The position numbers and the translations under genes are program-made. The notes under the pieces were generated by a model. That model did not search any database. It was not told where the DNA came from and saw nothing but the letters and a program-made list of their open reading frames with translations. Positions 42,465 through 53,152 of a stretch of 64,000 bases of DNA are shown piece after piece; position 1 is the first letter of the stretch, and every line of letters starts with the position of its first letter. This DNA comes from Branchipolynoe longqiensis. Its lineage: Eukaryota > Annelida > Polychaeta > Phyllodocida > Polynoidae. The stretch spans positions 42,307,798 to 42,371,797 of the forward strand of contig CM059196.1 of assembly GCA_030323885.1 (NCBI GenBank), in the 5' to 3' direction.

Positions 42465-42815
42465 ACAGGGATTAAGAGGGGGATGGGGAAGCAGGAGGAA
42501 GAGGGAAGAGGGGGGGGGGGGGGCTGAGGGAGGGAAACTGAACGACAGAGGGAGGGGGAAGAGGGACGGAGGAAGAGGGAGAAACAGGGGAGACAAGGAA
42601 ATAGGAGGGGGGGGGAGAGGTGAAAAGTGGGAGGAAGAGGGAGGAAGGAGGAAGAGAGAGAAGGAGAAGGAAATATGGAGAAGTTGGGGAAAGTGAGGGG
42701 GGGAGGGAGGAAGCGGAGTGAGAGGGAAGAAGGGGGAGCGGAAAAGGGGGTAAGACAGACGAAGAGGGAGAAAGAGGGAGGAGGGGGGGGGGGGATGACG
42801 GAGGGAGAGGAAAAC
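42465..42815. repeat. Purine-rich GGAGGAAGAGG tract
   Basis: Almost pure purine on the + strand with G-runs at about 42512-42524, 42607-42615 and 42784-42794. The open frames on both strands are compositional. Confidence 0.85.
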
Positions 42816-43195
42816 GACCATGTGGCGGGATGGTGCGACATCTGGGGCAGGGGATGGCGGTAGGTCATCCGTCCAGGTCACTTCCGCACCTGGCCGCCAG
42901 ATGGAACCCTGGGTAAATGCACCAGCGCACATTAATGGCCGCAATACCTTGAGTGCACTTAGAATATTTAGATGCTCAAATAACAGACGGGGGGAGGCGA
43001 CAAGTGTCAGCTTTGTCTGGGTGTCTAAATACAGCTTACTGAGATTCAGTGTGTGCTCTTAATAAGAACCATTATGTTACAAACACTTGCAAGTCATTCC
43101 CCCCCCCCCCCCATCTTTTTGTTAAAATAATTTACACAGTTGACTAATTATTTTTACATTGCCGTGGCACTGTTCTTCCGGGCATATATACACAA

Positions 43196-43735
43196 ATGTT
43201 GTTTGTTTGTTGGGATTTATTTTCTCGCAACATCTTAGGTCATTTGGGTACCAACTTGTCACGGTGAACACTCATGGTGACATTTTAGTGCTGTCCCAAT
43301 GAGAATGTGATATCCCACTCATTCACATTATATTGACACTTACTTAAAGCTACGTAGTCCAATGAAATATCCAATTTTCAAAACAAAACCAATTATCTAG
43401 ATTTGATTTTACATATCCAACTTAGATACTGATGCACTTATTAAGCATTTGCTTCTGCGTAGAAGGCAATACTGAGTCAATTTAACAGAACCTGTCGCTA
43501 CAGAAGTCTATGGTGTCAGAGTTTTGGCAAGCTTGCCAAAACTAATCTTCCATGTTTGCATTCAAAATATCTCAAAAGTTTACCATTTAAAATAAAAGTA
43601 ACTTTGAACTAATGTAAAGTAGATACTAGTGATCGATCTAATATATTTATCTCAGAAAAAATACAGAAATTCAAAACCATCGGACTATGCAACTTTAACC
43701 AGTCCTTGCCCTATCCTAATAATGCCGGGGGCCGA
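43196..43735 (-). mobile_element. SINE-1, reverse, split by a TTAA-MITE
   Basis: GTTTGTTTGTTGGGATTTAT to ATTCACATTATATTGACACT (43196-43343), then CCAGTCCTTGCCCTATCCTA and ATAATGCC (43699-43728). Intact copies read GACACTGAGCTAACCAGTCC, so the MITE sits in a TTAA of the SINE. Confidence 0.85.
43344..43698 (+). mobile_element. TTAA-MITE inside a SINE (empty-site proof of TTAA target)
   Basis: TTAAAGCTACGTAGTCCAAT to ATCGGACTATGCAACTTTAA. Only one TTAA is expected in the interrupted SINE, and it is present at both edges (43344-43347, 43695-43698). Confidence 0.93.
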
Positions 43736-43904
43736 CTAGTAGCAGTGCCACCCGAAGTCGCCTCCTCGTGAAGCTTCCTCCTGATTGGAGGATAGCCAAC
43801 GGCTCGCCCGAGCAGCAGCCGGGGAAGTCTAGGCGGCACAGCGCCCACCAGCCCGTCGGTGGTGGATAGAAGGAGGCCCTCCGGTCTAGATAATGGGTGC
43901 ATAA

Positions 43905-44375
43905 TTGGTTATACTGTACGAAACCAGGCTGCGATATCCCACTTAAGGCTACATTCCTTACACGTGGTATGCGGCATGCGGCATGCGAATGCGAATGTGG
44001 CAAAGCATGGAAAAGCATCTAAGTGAATGGGGGTGCTTCCATGCCTCCGAATGCGAATGCGAATGCAAATGCAAATGCTTCAACTGAATCGGTCCCTGTA
44101 GCCATCGGTGCGGCATGCAAATGCAAATGCTGCTGCGTTTGCCATAGAAACCAATACCATTCCTCCACAAATTGGGAGGAAAAACCCCAACAAATGTTGG
44201 GGGTTGGCATATATCTATGCCGCATATACGACATTCGCATGCTGCATGCCGCATACCGCGTGTAAGGAATCCGAGCTTTAATCACATTATCATAATGCGG
44301 AGGTAACCAGTACTTTGTAAGTCAATGGTTTGACGTGGCTGGCATTCAAATGCCCAACATTCTCCTTGGGAAGGC
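43905..44375 (-). mobile_element. SINE-1 relic, reverse, split by foldback A
   Basis: GAAACCAGGCTGCGATATCC-CACTTA lies left of the insertion. AATCACATTATCATAATGCG, TTTGTAAGTCAATGGTTTGA and CATTCAAATGCCCAACATTC lie right of it. The order matches intact reverse SINE-1 copies with an internal deletion. Confidence 0.65.
43946..44277. mobile_element. Foldback element, family A (Harbinger-like), 332 bp
   Basis: The ends AGGCTACATTCCTTACACG and (reverse complement) AGCTCGGATTCCTTACACG pair, followed inward by GGTATGCGGCATGCGGCATG and its complement. Between them are GAATGC/AAATGC hexamer arrays (44047-44085, 44115-44130). TTA flanks both sides (43943-43945, 44278-44280). Confidence 0.82.
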
Positions 44376-44379
44376 AACT

Positions 44380-44984
44380 TTCCAAAACTGTATATAAAAA
44401 TGACCGATTTTCAAACACGGCCAATGGTCCTGAAAAATGATGTGCTTTGAATTTCTTAAATCTCCCAGAACTCACAAGTAGATCATCTGGTGGTATCCAA
44501 ACACTCATTACAATGCATACACTGGAAAAATATGAATCAAGAACGATGACCGACACCACTGTAGTATAATTCCACCACTGGCTATATATATCAAGAGAGA
44601 TATAAATAATTTGTAATTACCATTTGCAAATTTGAAATCATAAAGTCCTCTTTGCATGCTTATTCTCCAACTATCAACATCATCAATTCAATTATATCCA
44701 TTCACAGCAATTGGCAAACCTGTGAAATTCAGATGGATGTGGCGGGTAAATTACTACCTCAATGTGCATGTCAAATTATCTAAGGAAAGAAAATTTAATA
44801 TTATGAATCCCCATGGAACGCTCGAAAAGGAGAAATAAATCTAAATTATGTTCCAAGTGCTGCAATGAAAGGAGGAGGGGTTGGAGTAGTGACAGGAATT
44901 TAATTAGTGCAGTAGGCTGTGTGGGGAACCCTGCTAACCAAACAATTCGCCGACACTTGTCAGGTCATTAGTATAACAGAAAAT
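44380..44984. other. No gene recognised
   Basis: AT-rich sequence with open frames of 60-89 codons on both strands (44290-44559 minus, 44656-44838 plus) but no recognisable protein, splice pattern or element. Confidence 0.35.
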
Positions 44985-45060
44985 TTAAGCTGCAGAATCT
45001 GGTGAAAACATCAAATTTGATCAAAGTAGACGCTTAGATTTGATTCTACATATATATCTG
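44985..45060 (+). mobile_element. TTAA-MITE left-end fragment
   Basis: TTAAGCTGCAGAATCTGGTG, ACATCAAATTTGATCAAAGT, ACGCTTAGATTTGATTCTAC. Truncated after about 75 bp. Confidence 0.65.
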
Positions 45061-45171
45061 CGACGTAGAGAATCATGTATTGCAGTTGGAATCTCCTGTG
45101 TTTTCCTAGCAAATGTGGAACCAAAGCCAGTCTACCATTTCTGATGGCCGACATCAATGTAGTTTGGTTTC

Positions 45172-46301
45172 CCTTCTACTCCACTGTCTAACCTGTCGGT
45201 GTGAACCTGTTCAACTGCACTGTCTAACCTGCCTGCGTGAACCTGTTCTACTCGACTGTCTACCTGCCTGTGTGAACCTGTTCTACTGCACTGTCTAACC
45301 TGCGAGTGTGAACCTGTTCTACTGCACTGGCTAACCTGCCAGTGTGAACCTGTTCTACTGCACAGTGTAACCTGCCTGTGTGAACCTGTTCTACTCCACT
45401 GTCTAACCTGCCTGTGTGAACCGGTTCTACTCCACATTCTAACCTGCCTGGGTGAACCTATTCTACTCCACTGTCTAACCTGCCTGTGTGAACCTGTTCT
45501 ACTCCACAGTCTAACCTGCCTGGGTGAACCTATTCTACTCCACTGTCTAACCTGCCCATGTGAACCTGTTCTACTGCACAGGCTAACTTGCCTATGTAAG
45601 CCTATTCTACTCCACTGTCTAACCTGCCTATGTAAACCTGTTCTACTCCACTGTCTAACCTGCCTATATGAACCTGTTCTACTCCACTGTCTAACCTGCT
45701 TGTGTGAACCTGTTCTACTCCAGTCTAACCTGCCTGGGTGAACCTATTCTACTCCACTGTCTAACCTGCCCATGTGAACCTGTTCTACTGCACAGGCTAA
45801 CCTGCCTATGTAAACCTGTTCTACTCCACTGTCTAACCTGCCTATATGAACCTGTTCTACTCCACTGTCTAACCTGCTTGTGTGAACCTGTTCTACTCCA
45901 CTGTCTAACCTGCCTATGTGAACCTGTTCTAATTCACTGTCTAACCTGGCTCTGTAAACCTATTCTACTCCACTGACTAACCTGCCTATGTGAACCTGTT
46001 CTACTCCACTGTCTAAGCTGCCTATGTGAACCTATTCTACTTCACTGTCTAACCTGCCTCTGTAAACCTATTCTACTCCACTGACTAACCTGCCTATGTG
46101 AACCTGTTCTACTCCACTGTCTAACCTGCCAGTGTGAACATGTTCTACTCCACTGTCTAACCTGCCTGTTTGAACCTGTTCTACTCCACTCTCTAACCTG
46201 CCTATGTGAACCTGTTCTACTCCACTTTATAACCTGCCTGTGTGAACCTATTCTACTCCACTGTTTAACCTGCATATGTAAACTTATTCTACTCATCTGT
46301 C
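45172..46301. repeat. 36-bp tandem repeat, about 32 copies
   Basis: The unit TGTCTAACCTGCCTGTGTGA-ACCTGTTCTACTCCAC repeats at 36 bp. The + strand frame reads a 12-residue repeat (LTCLCEPVLLHC) and is open over 45704-45976; the minus strand reads WSRTGSHRQVRQ. Two longer blocks (45511-45700 and 45720-45900) repeat the same variant order, so higher-order duplication occurred. The array resumes at 46893 after the foldback insertion. Confidence 0.9.
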
Positions 46302-46304
46302 TAA

Positions 46305-46889
46305 AGTGGGCATTCCTTACATGCGTTATGCGTAATGCGAATGCCATCATTCCTTACACACGTTATGCGGTATGCGGTATGCAGCACACGACTGGCTATA
46401 TTTAAAAAATAAAAATAAACAATTATTCTCCATACTGCTCTGTATATGACCAAATATTGCATTTATATCTATGTAACTTTTTGTACGTCACATGGGGGTT
46501 CCTACCTTTATAATAACCAAATTATAGATAAGTATTCATATTTTTGTGGCTCTGGTAGCATTTTTACCAACCCGAACCACCGCCACCACCACTACCATAG
46601 GTCTCCACTCAGAAGCCTTGTGCGTGACTGTTCCGTAATGCTCAGTCGCCTCTCCTAGTGTTAAACTAATGGACACATCAGACTCAGGTTTCTATTCGTA
46701 CCACCTTGTCACATAACGCATGCCGCGCCGATCGCTACATGGTCCGATCGGAAAAACGCATTTGCATTCACATTACGCGTGTAAGGAATGTAGCTCATAG
46801 GTTTCAAGGCGTTTCGATTTTTTGTTGCATTTGCATTTGCATTTGCATTTGCATTTGCATTTGCATTACGCGTGTACGGAATGCGCCCT
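46305..46889. mobile_element. Foldback element, family A, inserted in the 36-bp array
   Basis: The ends AGTGGGCATTCCTTACA and (reverse complement) AGGGCGCATTCCGTACACG pair; GCATTT hexamers form a clean array at 46827-46866. The flanks are TAA (46302-46304) and TTA (46890-46892). The surrounding array reads GTCTAACCTGCC without the insert, fixing the borders. The interior shares CCGTAATGCTCAGTCGCCTC and CATATGACCAAATATTGCAT-type sequence with the 58129 and 19060 copies. Confidence 0.85.
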
Positions 46890-46892
46890 TTA

Positions 46893-47060
46893 CCTGCCTA
46901 TGTGAACCTGTTCTACTCCACGTATGTCTGAACCTACTGTTATACCCTCCATGTGTGAACGGAATGTACCCCACCATCAAACTCCATTGTCTAACCTCCC
47001 CCCCCCCCACCCCCCACTGCCAAATTACTTTTTTCCACTGTATAACCTCCTGCGGGCTCC
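46893..47060. repeat. Remainder of the 36-bp array, degraded
   Basis: CCTGCCTATGTGAACCTGTT resumes in register with the left part and then decays through GTATGTCTGAACC and CCATTGTCTAACCTCC. Confidence 0.7.
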
Positions 47061-47281
47061 ATTGTCTGACCTGATTGGGGAATGCTGCTTCCTGGTCCTA
47101 CCATTTCTCTTTTTTCATGACCCGACAGGCCTTTGATGAATCATCCTCCCTGAATTGTTTACACTTTTCCACATGGCCATAACAAAGAAGCAGCCTTGTC
47201 GAATATTGGTGTAAACGTTTTCTTTTTCTGAAAGCATGATATCACGGCCGCAATTGTAGACATTTATTAGGGAAGGCTAAA

Positions 47282-48215
47282 TTAAAGCAGCATAATCTGA
47301 TCACACCATAACATTGTATTAGCTAAGGCACTTGAGAACATTTGAGGAGTTCAGGCGCAAAACCAAGTAATTCCATTTTCATGAAAAGTGAGATAACCAA
47401 TGGAGACACCACTTCTTAGTCCCTATTACCCAATGAGCAAATCAGTTTTGTTTCAAAACCTGGTAAGTCCTATGTTAAATTGGCCTTAAAATAGGGTTTG
47501 GTTGCAAAACCTTGTAAGCGCCATTCGAGTTTGTCTGCAAAACCACGTAAGATGTAGCTGGCCAATCAGCTACGCGTGTCAGGTCACATTTTTTTTTTTT
47601 TTTTTTTTTTTTTTTTGCCTCGGGTGATTTGTCGACGTTTATAATGGAGACCTATGATGCAATTGATGAGGATAGTGGCTTATGGTGGAAATTGTGTGTT
47701 CTTTGATTCTGCAAGATTTCCATAAGATTAGTCTTTGACAATGGACTTACATGGTTTTGCAAACAAACCGAAAGTGGACTTACTTGGTTTTGCAGAAAAA
47801 TCAATAAAAGTTGATTAATTAATGAGTTTTGGAATAAAGGTTCATTTATCACTTTCATAGTATTTTGTTCATTGCCCATAACCCTATAATACAAAGAAAA
47901 GTGGAATTACTGAGAATTATATTTATGGGCATATACAAATCTTGATTTTAAAACAAAAGAGGTCGGGTGGACTTACTTGGTTTTGCGCCTGAACTCCTCA
48001 TTTGATCGCACACATCTAACTTGAATAAAAACGCTATTTATGCATAAAGCAATGAAATTGTCGTTTATGTACCAAGAAATTGTACTGAACGGCGGAAGAC
48101 CAGTGATCTGGTGCTGACAAAAGACATTATTCGCTGAATAAAATACATATACTAAAAATAAAAAAATAAATTAAAAAGATGAAGTCGAATAATAGAACCT
48201 GTCATTGCGCTAGGT
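47282..48215 (+). mobile_element. TTAA-MITE split by a 654-bp transposon
   Basis: Left part TTAAAGCAGCATAATCTGAT to CTTGAGAACATTTG; right part ATTTGATCGCACACATCTAA-CTTG and, further on, AATAGAACCTGTCATTGCGC. Compared with CTAGATTTGATTCTACATAT in intact copies, the insertion point is in ATTTGAT. The right part is degraded. Confidence 0.65.
47345..47998. mobile_element. 654-bp element with 27-bp TIRs (AGGAGTTCAGGCGCAAAACC)
   Basis: The two ends are exact inverted repeats over AGGAGTTCAGGCGCAAAACC-AAGTAA and similar beyond. CATTTG flanks both sides (47339-47344, 47999-48004), a 6-bp target duplication. The motif GCAAAACC-NGTAAG occurs at several inner sites in both directions (about 47340-47550 and 47745-47800), like subterminal transposase-binding repeats. 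A T-run lies at 47590-47616. No transposase is encoded; the superfamily is unknown. Confidence 0.85.
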
Positions 48216-48334
48216 CATAGAGGAGACTGAGAGAAAACTGAGGAAGAAGAGGGAAGAGGAGAGGACGGGAGAGCAATGCAGAACAGAACAGAACAGAACA
48301 GAGCACAGCACAACAGAGCATGGAGAGAGAGTGG

Positions 48335-48689
48335 TTACAGTTGCATAGTCTGATGGTGTTGAGTTTCTGTAATTTTTCTGACATAAATAGATTAACATGA
48401 CCGTTATAATCGACCTAACTTTAGCTTCAAGTCCTGTTTATTTTAAACAGTTATGTTTTGAGATATTTGAAGTGCAAACATGTCAAATTAGTTTTGGCAA
48501 GCTTGCCAAACCTCTGACACCATAGGCTTTAGCAGTAACAGGTTCTATCAAATTGCCTCAATATTCCCTGCTATGTGGCAACAAATGCTTAATATGTGCA
48601 TCAGTATCTAAGGTAGATATGTAGAATCAATTCCAGATAATTGTTTTGGTTTTGAAAATTTGATGCTTCATCGGACTATGTAGCTTTAA
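48335..48689 (-). mobile_element. TTAA-MITE, full length
   Basis: TTACAGTTGCATAGTCTGAT to ATCGGACTATGTAGCTTTAA, central TTTTGGCAAGCTTGCCAAAC. The left site has drifted to TTAC. Confidence 0.9.
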
Positions 48690-48697
48690 ATAGAGGG

Positions 48698-49045
48698 GCG
48701 AGAGGAGAGAAGAGAGTAAGGCAAGATGAGAGAGGGGAAAGAAGAGAGAGGGGAACGAAAAGAGAGAGGTAGAATGTGGGTGACAGAAGATAGAAAGAAG
48801 ACAGACGGAAGAACAGAAATTTGAGGAAAGTGAGAATAAGGAGATACATGAGAGAGGTGAGAATAAGGAGAGACATGAGACATAAGAGACAGGAACGACC
48901 GAGAGAATAGAGAGAAGGAAGGGAGACAGGATATTGCGAGGAGAGACAAAATAGTGCGAGATACGGGAGAGCGAGGGGAGACATGGGAGCGGGTGGGGGG
49001 GAGACATGGGAGACCGATAAGAGAGAGGGTAAAGGGGAGAGACAT
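48698..49045. repeat. Purine-rich GAGAGA tract
   Basis: Imperfect AGAGAGGGGAA, GAATAAGGAGATACATGAGA and GGGAGACATGGGAG phrases, of which AATAAGGAGA-ACATGAGA is directly duplicated (48836, 48862). Confidence 0.7.
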
Positions 49046-49239
49046 GTACAACCTGAAGCAAACAAAAAAGGCCTAAAGTTACATGCGTCAGTGGCGCCCA
49101 CATAGTCCCAACAGCTGCCGCCAGGATGCGCACCAGCCCACTACCACAATGTGGTGCCTCTGCAACGCAGCGGGACGCGAGCGAACTGGACTTCCGGTCC
49201 TAGCTGAAGGTGCGTATTCTCTACAAAGCACCGCGTTGT

Positions 49240-50680
49240 CACCGAGCTCTCCCTCCATAGGCAGGGTGAATAGAGCTCTTCCAGCACAGGTTCGGCTAGA
49301 CTGAGCTCACTCTTCGCAGGCAAGGTTAGTGGAGCTCTCCCTGTACAGATGCTGCTTTAGAGCTTGGGTTGGATGGAGATCTCTCCACAGGTTGTGTGGA
49401 CTGAGCTCTCCCTACACAGGGAGGGTTAAAGTGAGCTCTCCCTACACAGGCAAGGTTAAAGTGAGCTCTCCCTACAAAGGCAGGGTTAAAGTGAGCTCTC
49501 CCAACACAGGAAGGGTTAAACTGAGCCCTCCCTACACAGGCATGGTTAAAGTGGGCTCTCCCTACACAGGCATGGTTAAAGTGAGCTCTCCCTACACAGG
49601 CATGGTTAAAGTGAGCTCTCCCTACACAGGCAGGGTTAAAGTGAGGTCTCCCTACACAGGCAGGGTTGAAGTGAGCTCTCTGTACACATACAGGGGTAAA
49701 GTGAGGTTTCCCTACACAGGCAGGGTTAAAGTGAGCTCTCCCTACACATGCAGGGTTAAAGTGAGGTCTCCCTACACAGGCAGGGTTGAAGTGAGCTCTC
49801 TGTACACAGGCAGGGTTAAAGTGAGCTCTCCCTACACAGGCAGGGTTGAAGTGAGCTCTCTGTACACAGGCAGGGGTAAAGTGAGCTCTCCCTACACAGG
49901 CAGGGTTAAAGTGAGCTCTCCCTACACAGATAGGGTTCAAGTGAGGTCTCCTAGATAGGTCATATGTTGAAATGACCTCTTCCTACACATGTTGGGGTAA
50001 CTGAGCTCTCGCTACACAAGTGGACTAAACTGAGCTCACCATGCACTGGTTGGGTGGACTGAGTCTTCCTTGTGCATGCACTCCATAGACAAGTGGAGTG
50101 GACTGAGCTCTATCTACACATGGTTGGTAAAGTGAGCTCTCACTGCACAGGTTGAGTGGACCTAGCTCACCCTACACAGGCAAGCTTAACATGACCTCTC
50201 CCTACACAGGCGGTGTGGATCAAGCTCTCCCTACATGGGCAAGCTTAAAATGACCTCTCCCTACACAGGCGGCATGGATCGAGCTCTCCCTACATGGGCA
50301 AGCTTAAAATGACCTCTCCCTACACAGGCGGCGTGTATCGAGCTCTCCCTACATGTGCAAGCTTAAAATGACCTCTCCCTACACAGGCGGCGTGTATCGA
50401 GCTCTCCCTCCATGGGCAAGCTTAAAATGACCTCTCCCTACACAGGCAGCGTGGATCGAGCTCTCCCTACATGGGCAAGGTTAAAGTGAGCTTTCCCTAC
50501 ACAGGGTGGGTGGATAGAGCTCTCCCTCAGTCCATTGACAAGTAGGGTAAACTGCACCCTCCCTACACAGGCTGGGTGGATTGAGCTCTCCCTCAGTCCA
50601 TAGACAAGTGGGGTAAACTGGACCCTCCCTACACAGGCCGAGTGGATTGAGCTCTCCCTACACAGGCTGGATGGACTGAC
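49240..50680. repeat. 30-bp tandem repeat with GAGCTC in each unit
   Basis: The unit GTGAGCTCTCCCTACACAGG-CAGGGTTAAA repeats at 30 bp through 49400-49940. It then passes to a ~60-bp composite (…CGAGCTCTCCCTACATGGGC-AAGCTTAAAATGACCTCTCC) at 50150-50480. The period keeps frames open on both strands: VKVSSPYTGR on + (49329-49958) and NPACVGRAHF on minus (49326-49940). No coding context is seen. Confidence 0.9.
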
Positions 50681-50689
50681 ACAGACGAC

Positions 50690-52125
50690 AAACGCCGCGC
50701 GCAGTGTAGGAGGCCTGTAAATAAAGACGCACTGTTTGTTTTCGCCACTCCTGCTAGAGGTCGCCCCAGCAGGATCACCAAGTCGGCACCGGAAGTAGGA
50801 GTTGCCCGCTGGGTGGAGTGGACTGGTACCAACAAGTACCTTAATGCTGGGCGTAGACCAGCCAGAAAATGAGCAAATCGCCGCCAAACAGGCTCGGCAT
50901 CGAGGATGCTCACAAATATAGCAGAGTCCAGTAACACCTCTGTAAAACGACCGACCATGGAATCAACTTTAAACGGTCTATTTAAGGAGGTGATTGGGTT
51001 AGGGCCTTTGTCAGTTTGTTACAATGGTATTGTATGGATGATCGTTTGGAACCGAAATAAAGAGATTGATATAGGGGAGTGGTCAATCTGTGGAGGTGAT
51101 CGGTTAGAGAAGTTTTACTCTAATAAGATTTGTTGAAATACTGAGTAAGCTGGTTAGGAGGTAGAGAGGTGGTAACAAGTGAGTTAGGCTAGCGCCGGTG
51201 TCTACTCTGTCATTCCTTATTCCCCTGGCCCGTGGACAAGTAGAAACCGGTCCATCACATCTAATATATTCATTATTCATATAATATATTACATGACACA
51301 TATGAATGCATGCAAAATCAATTTCAGCCCATTGAAGCCAATTTCGCAGTGTATAAGTTCCATTCAAGGACTTCCTATACCCAGATAATGGATTACATAA
51401 ACCCTATCATATAATTACATATATATATTCATATATGTATATAAAATGTGGGCTACACCCTAGTAAATGAACAACAGAAGCGAGGAGTGGTAGGAAACCT
51501 CAACTTTATTTACCCGAGGCCCTTGGCCAAGCAATAGATAGCCCTACCTAGTAAACGTTTTGAGATTGAGCCCATGTGATGCCCACGCCATACTGACTGC
51601 CATATGACCAGGCGTAGGTGGCACCAAACTATCCTGGACCAGATCAGGCCCATACTAAATGGCAGATCAGTCCACAATTGCACAAATAAATAGCATGGCA
51701 AATAAATGATATATAATAGCACAAGTCTACTCCGGCTGTGTTATTCTCATATAATTAATTATATATCCCATATATATGTATTTATATAGAGAATTTCGCT
51801 CATTGAAGTTATGTTCCAATAAATGACATTATTTTTAATCGTTGTCAACATTCACATATATTACATAATAAATACATAATTTAAAACTTGCATATAAATA
51901 TATAGTGGCTAACGAGGTGAGTGCTGCTAGATGGCAAATTAATTATACAAATACAAACAAGCCTATTGTTAATTAGGCATGCATAAACTGACATAATATG
52001 CATTACTAAACCATGTTCTGGACAGACAGGTACTCCTGTGTATATATAGGCCTATCTTTGTAGAAATTCTTTGATTTTACAGCACACTCGCCCCTCGGCC
52101 TCATTCTACAATGGTACAGCTCTAG
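50690..52125. other. No gene recognised; AT-rich after 51240
   Basis: 50690-50890 is moderately GC-rich (GGTCGCCCCAGCAGGATCAC, CGGCACCGGAAGTAGG). The remainder is AT-rich with ATATAT runs and no exon or complete element. Open frames are short and unrecognised. Confidence 0.35.
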
Positions 52126-52129
52126 GTTC

Positions 52130-52458
52130 TTAAAGCTGCATAGTCCGATGAAATATCAAACTTTCAAAACCAAACCAATTATCTAGATTTGACTTTACAT
52201 ATCTAACTTAGATACTAATGCACTTATTAAGCATTTGTTTCTGCGTAGAAGGCAATGCTCAGTCAATTTAACAGAACCTGTTACTGCAGAAGTCTATGGT
52301 GTCAGAGTTTTGGCAAGCATGCCAAAACTAATTTTCCATGGTTGCACTCAAAATATCTCAAAAGTTTACCATTTAAAATAAAAGTAATTTAGAACTAATG
52401 TAAAACAGATCTCAGGAAAAATACAGAAATTCAAAACCATCGGACTATGCAACTTTAA
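52130..52458 (+). mobile_element. TTAA-MITE with small deletion
   Basis: TTAAAGCTGCATAGTCCGAT to ATCGGACTATGCAACTTTAA. About 26 bp around the usual GATCGATCTAATATATTTAT is missing near 52411. Confidence 0.92.
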
Positions 52459-52644
52459 GCATCAGAGGCAAGATGCGAACACATTAGCTTCCGCACTTTT
52501 CTCTATTCAATAGAACAAGTGATCGCCTGAACTATTCAAAAGGTCAGCGAAAGCTTAGCCAGACAGCTTTCCTGGTGATATATATTGTGTGCATGCATAG
52601 TTGATCACATTGGGTTGTGTGCCCGTGTGTATGAGAGGATGGTT

Positions 52645-52730
52645 GAGATGGGAATGGGGGATGGGGAGGGGAGTAAGGGGGAGGGGAGTAAGGGGGAGGG
52701 GAGTAAGGGGGAGGGGAGTAATGCGAAGGG
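52645..52730. repeat. Short GGGAGTAAGGGGGAG tandem repeat
   Basis: Four to five 17-bp units of GGGGAGTAAGGGGGA(G). Confidence 0.8.
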
Positions 52731-52784
52731 TCGTGGAGAAATGCTAATATGGCTGCCCCACATACTCTGAGCAGTACTGTGCAG

Positions 52785-53025
52785 TTACTCTGAACAGTAC
52801 TATGCAGTGTTGAGAATGTCTGAGCAGCTATGACATTGAGAGCCAATCGCAGTTTAGAATTCTTCTGAGCATCATTATGGAGCTATGCGTAGGGCTGAGC
52901 AGCTATTGGTAGTTCTGAACAGTTATTAGGAGTTCTGAGCAGGGATGCAGAGTTCTGAGCAGATATGAGCAGATCGGTGCAGTTCTGAGCAGATATGAGC
53001 AGCTCGGCGCAGAACTGACCGATAT
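52785..53025. repeat. CTGAGCAG-based short repeats
   Basis: GTTCTGAGCAGATATGAGCA and GAGTTCTGAGCAGGGATGCA phrases recur at irregular 15-30-bp spacing. Confidence 0.65.
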
Positions 53026-53152
53026 GGATAGGCTTTTTTTCAGGCATACCTTAACAACATAGTAAAGTTACATAGTCCGATGATTTTGAGCTGCTGTCAT
53101 TTTTCTTAAATAAATATATTAAATTGATTGTTATAATCTACCTTACTTTAGT

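Noticed and set aside
45172..46301. CRISPR-like or coding repeat array
   Set aside because: No spacers between 36-bp units; frame is interrupted several times and both strands are open.
49240..50680. CRISPR-like array (regular 30-bp repeats)
   Set aside because: Repeats are directly head to tail with no unique spacers, there are no cas genes, and the context is an animal genome.
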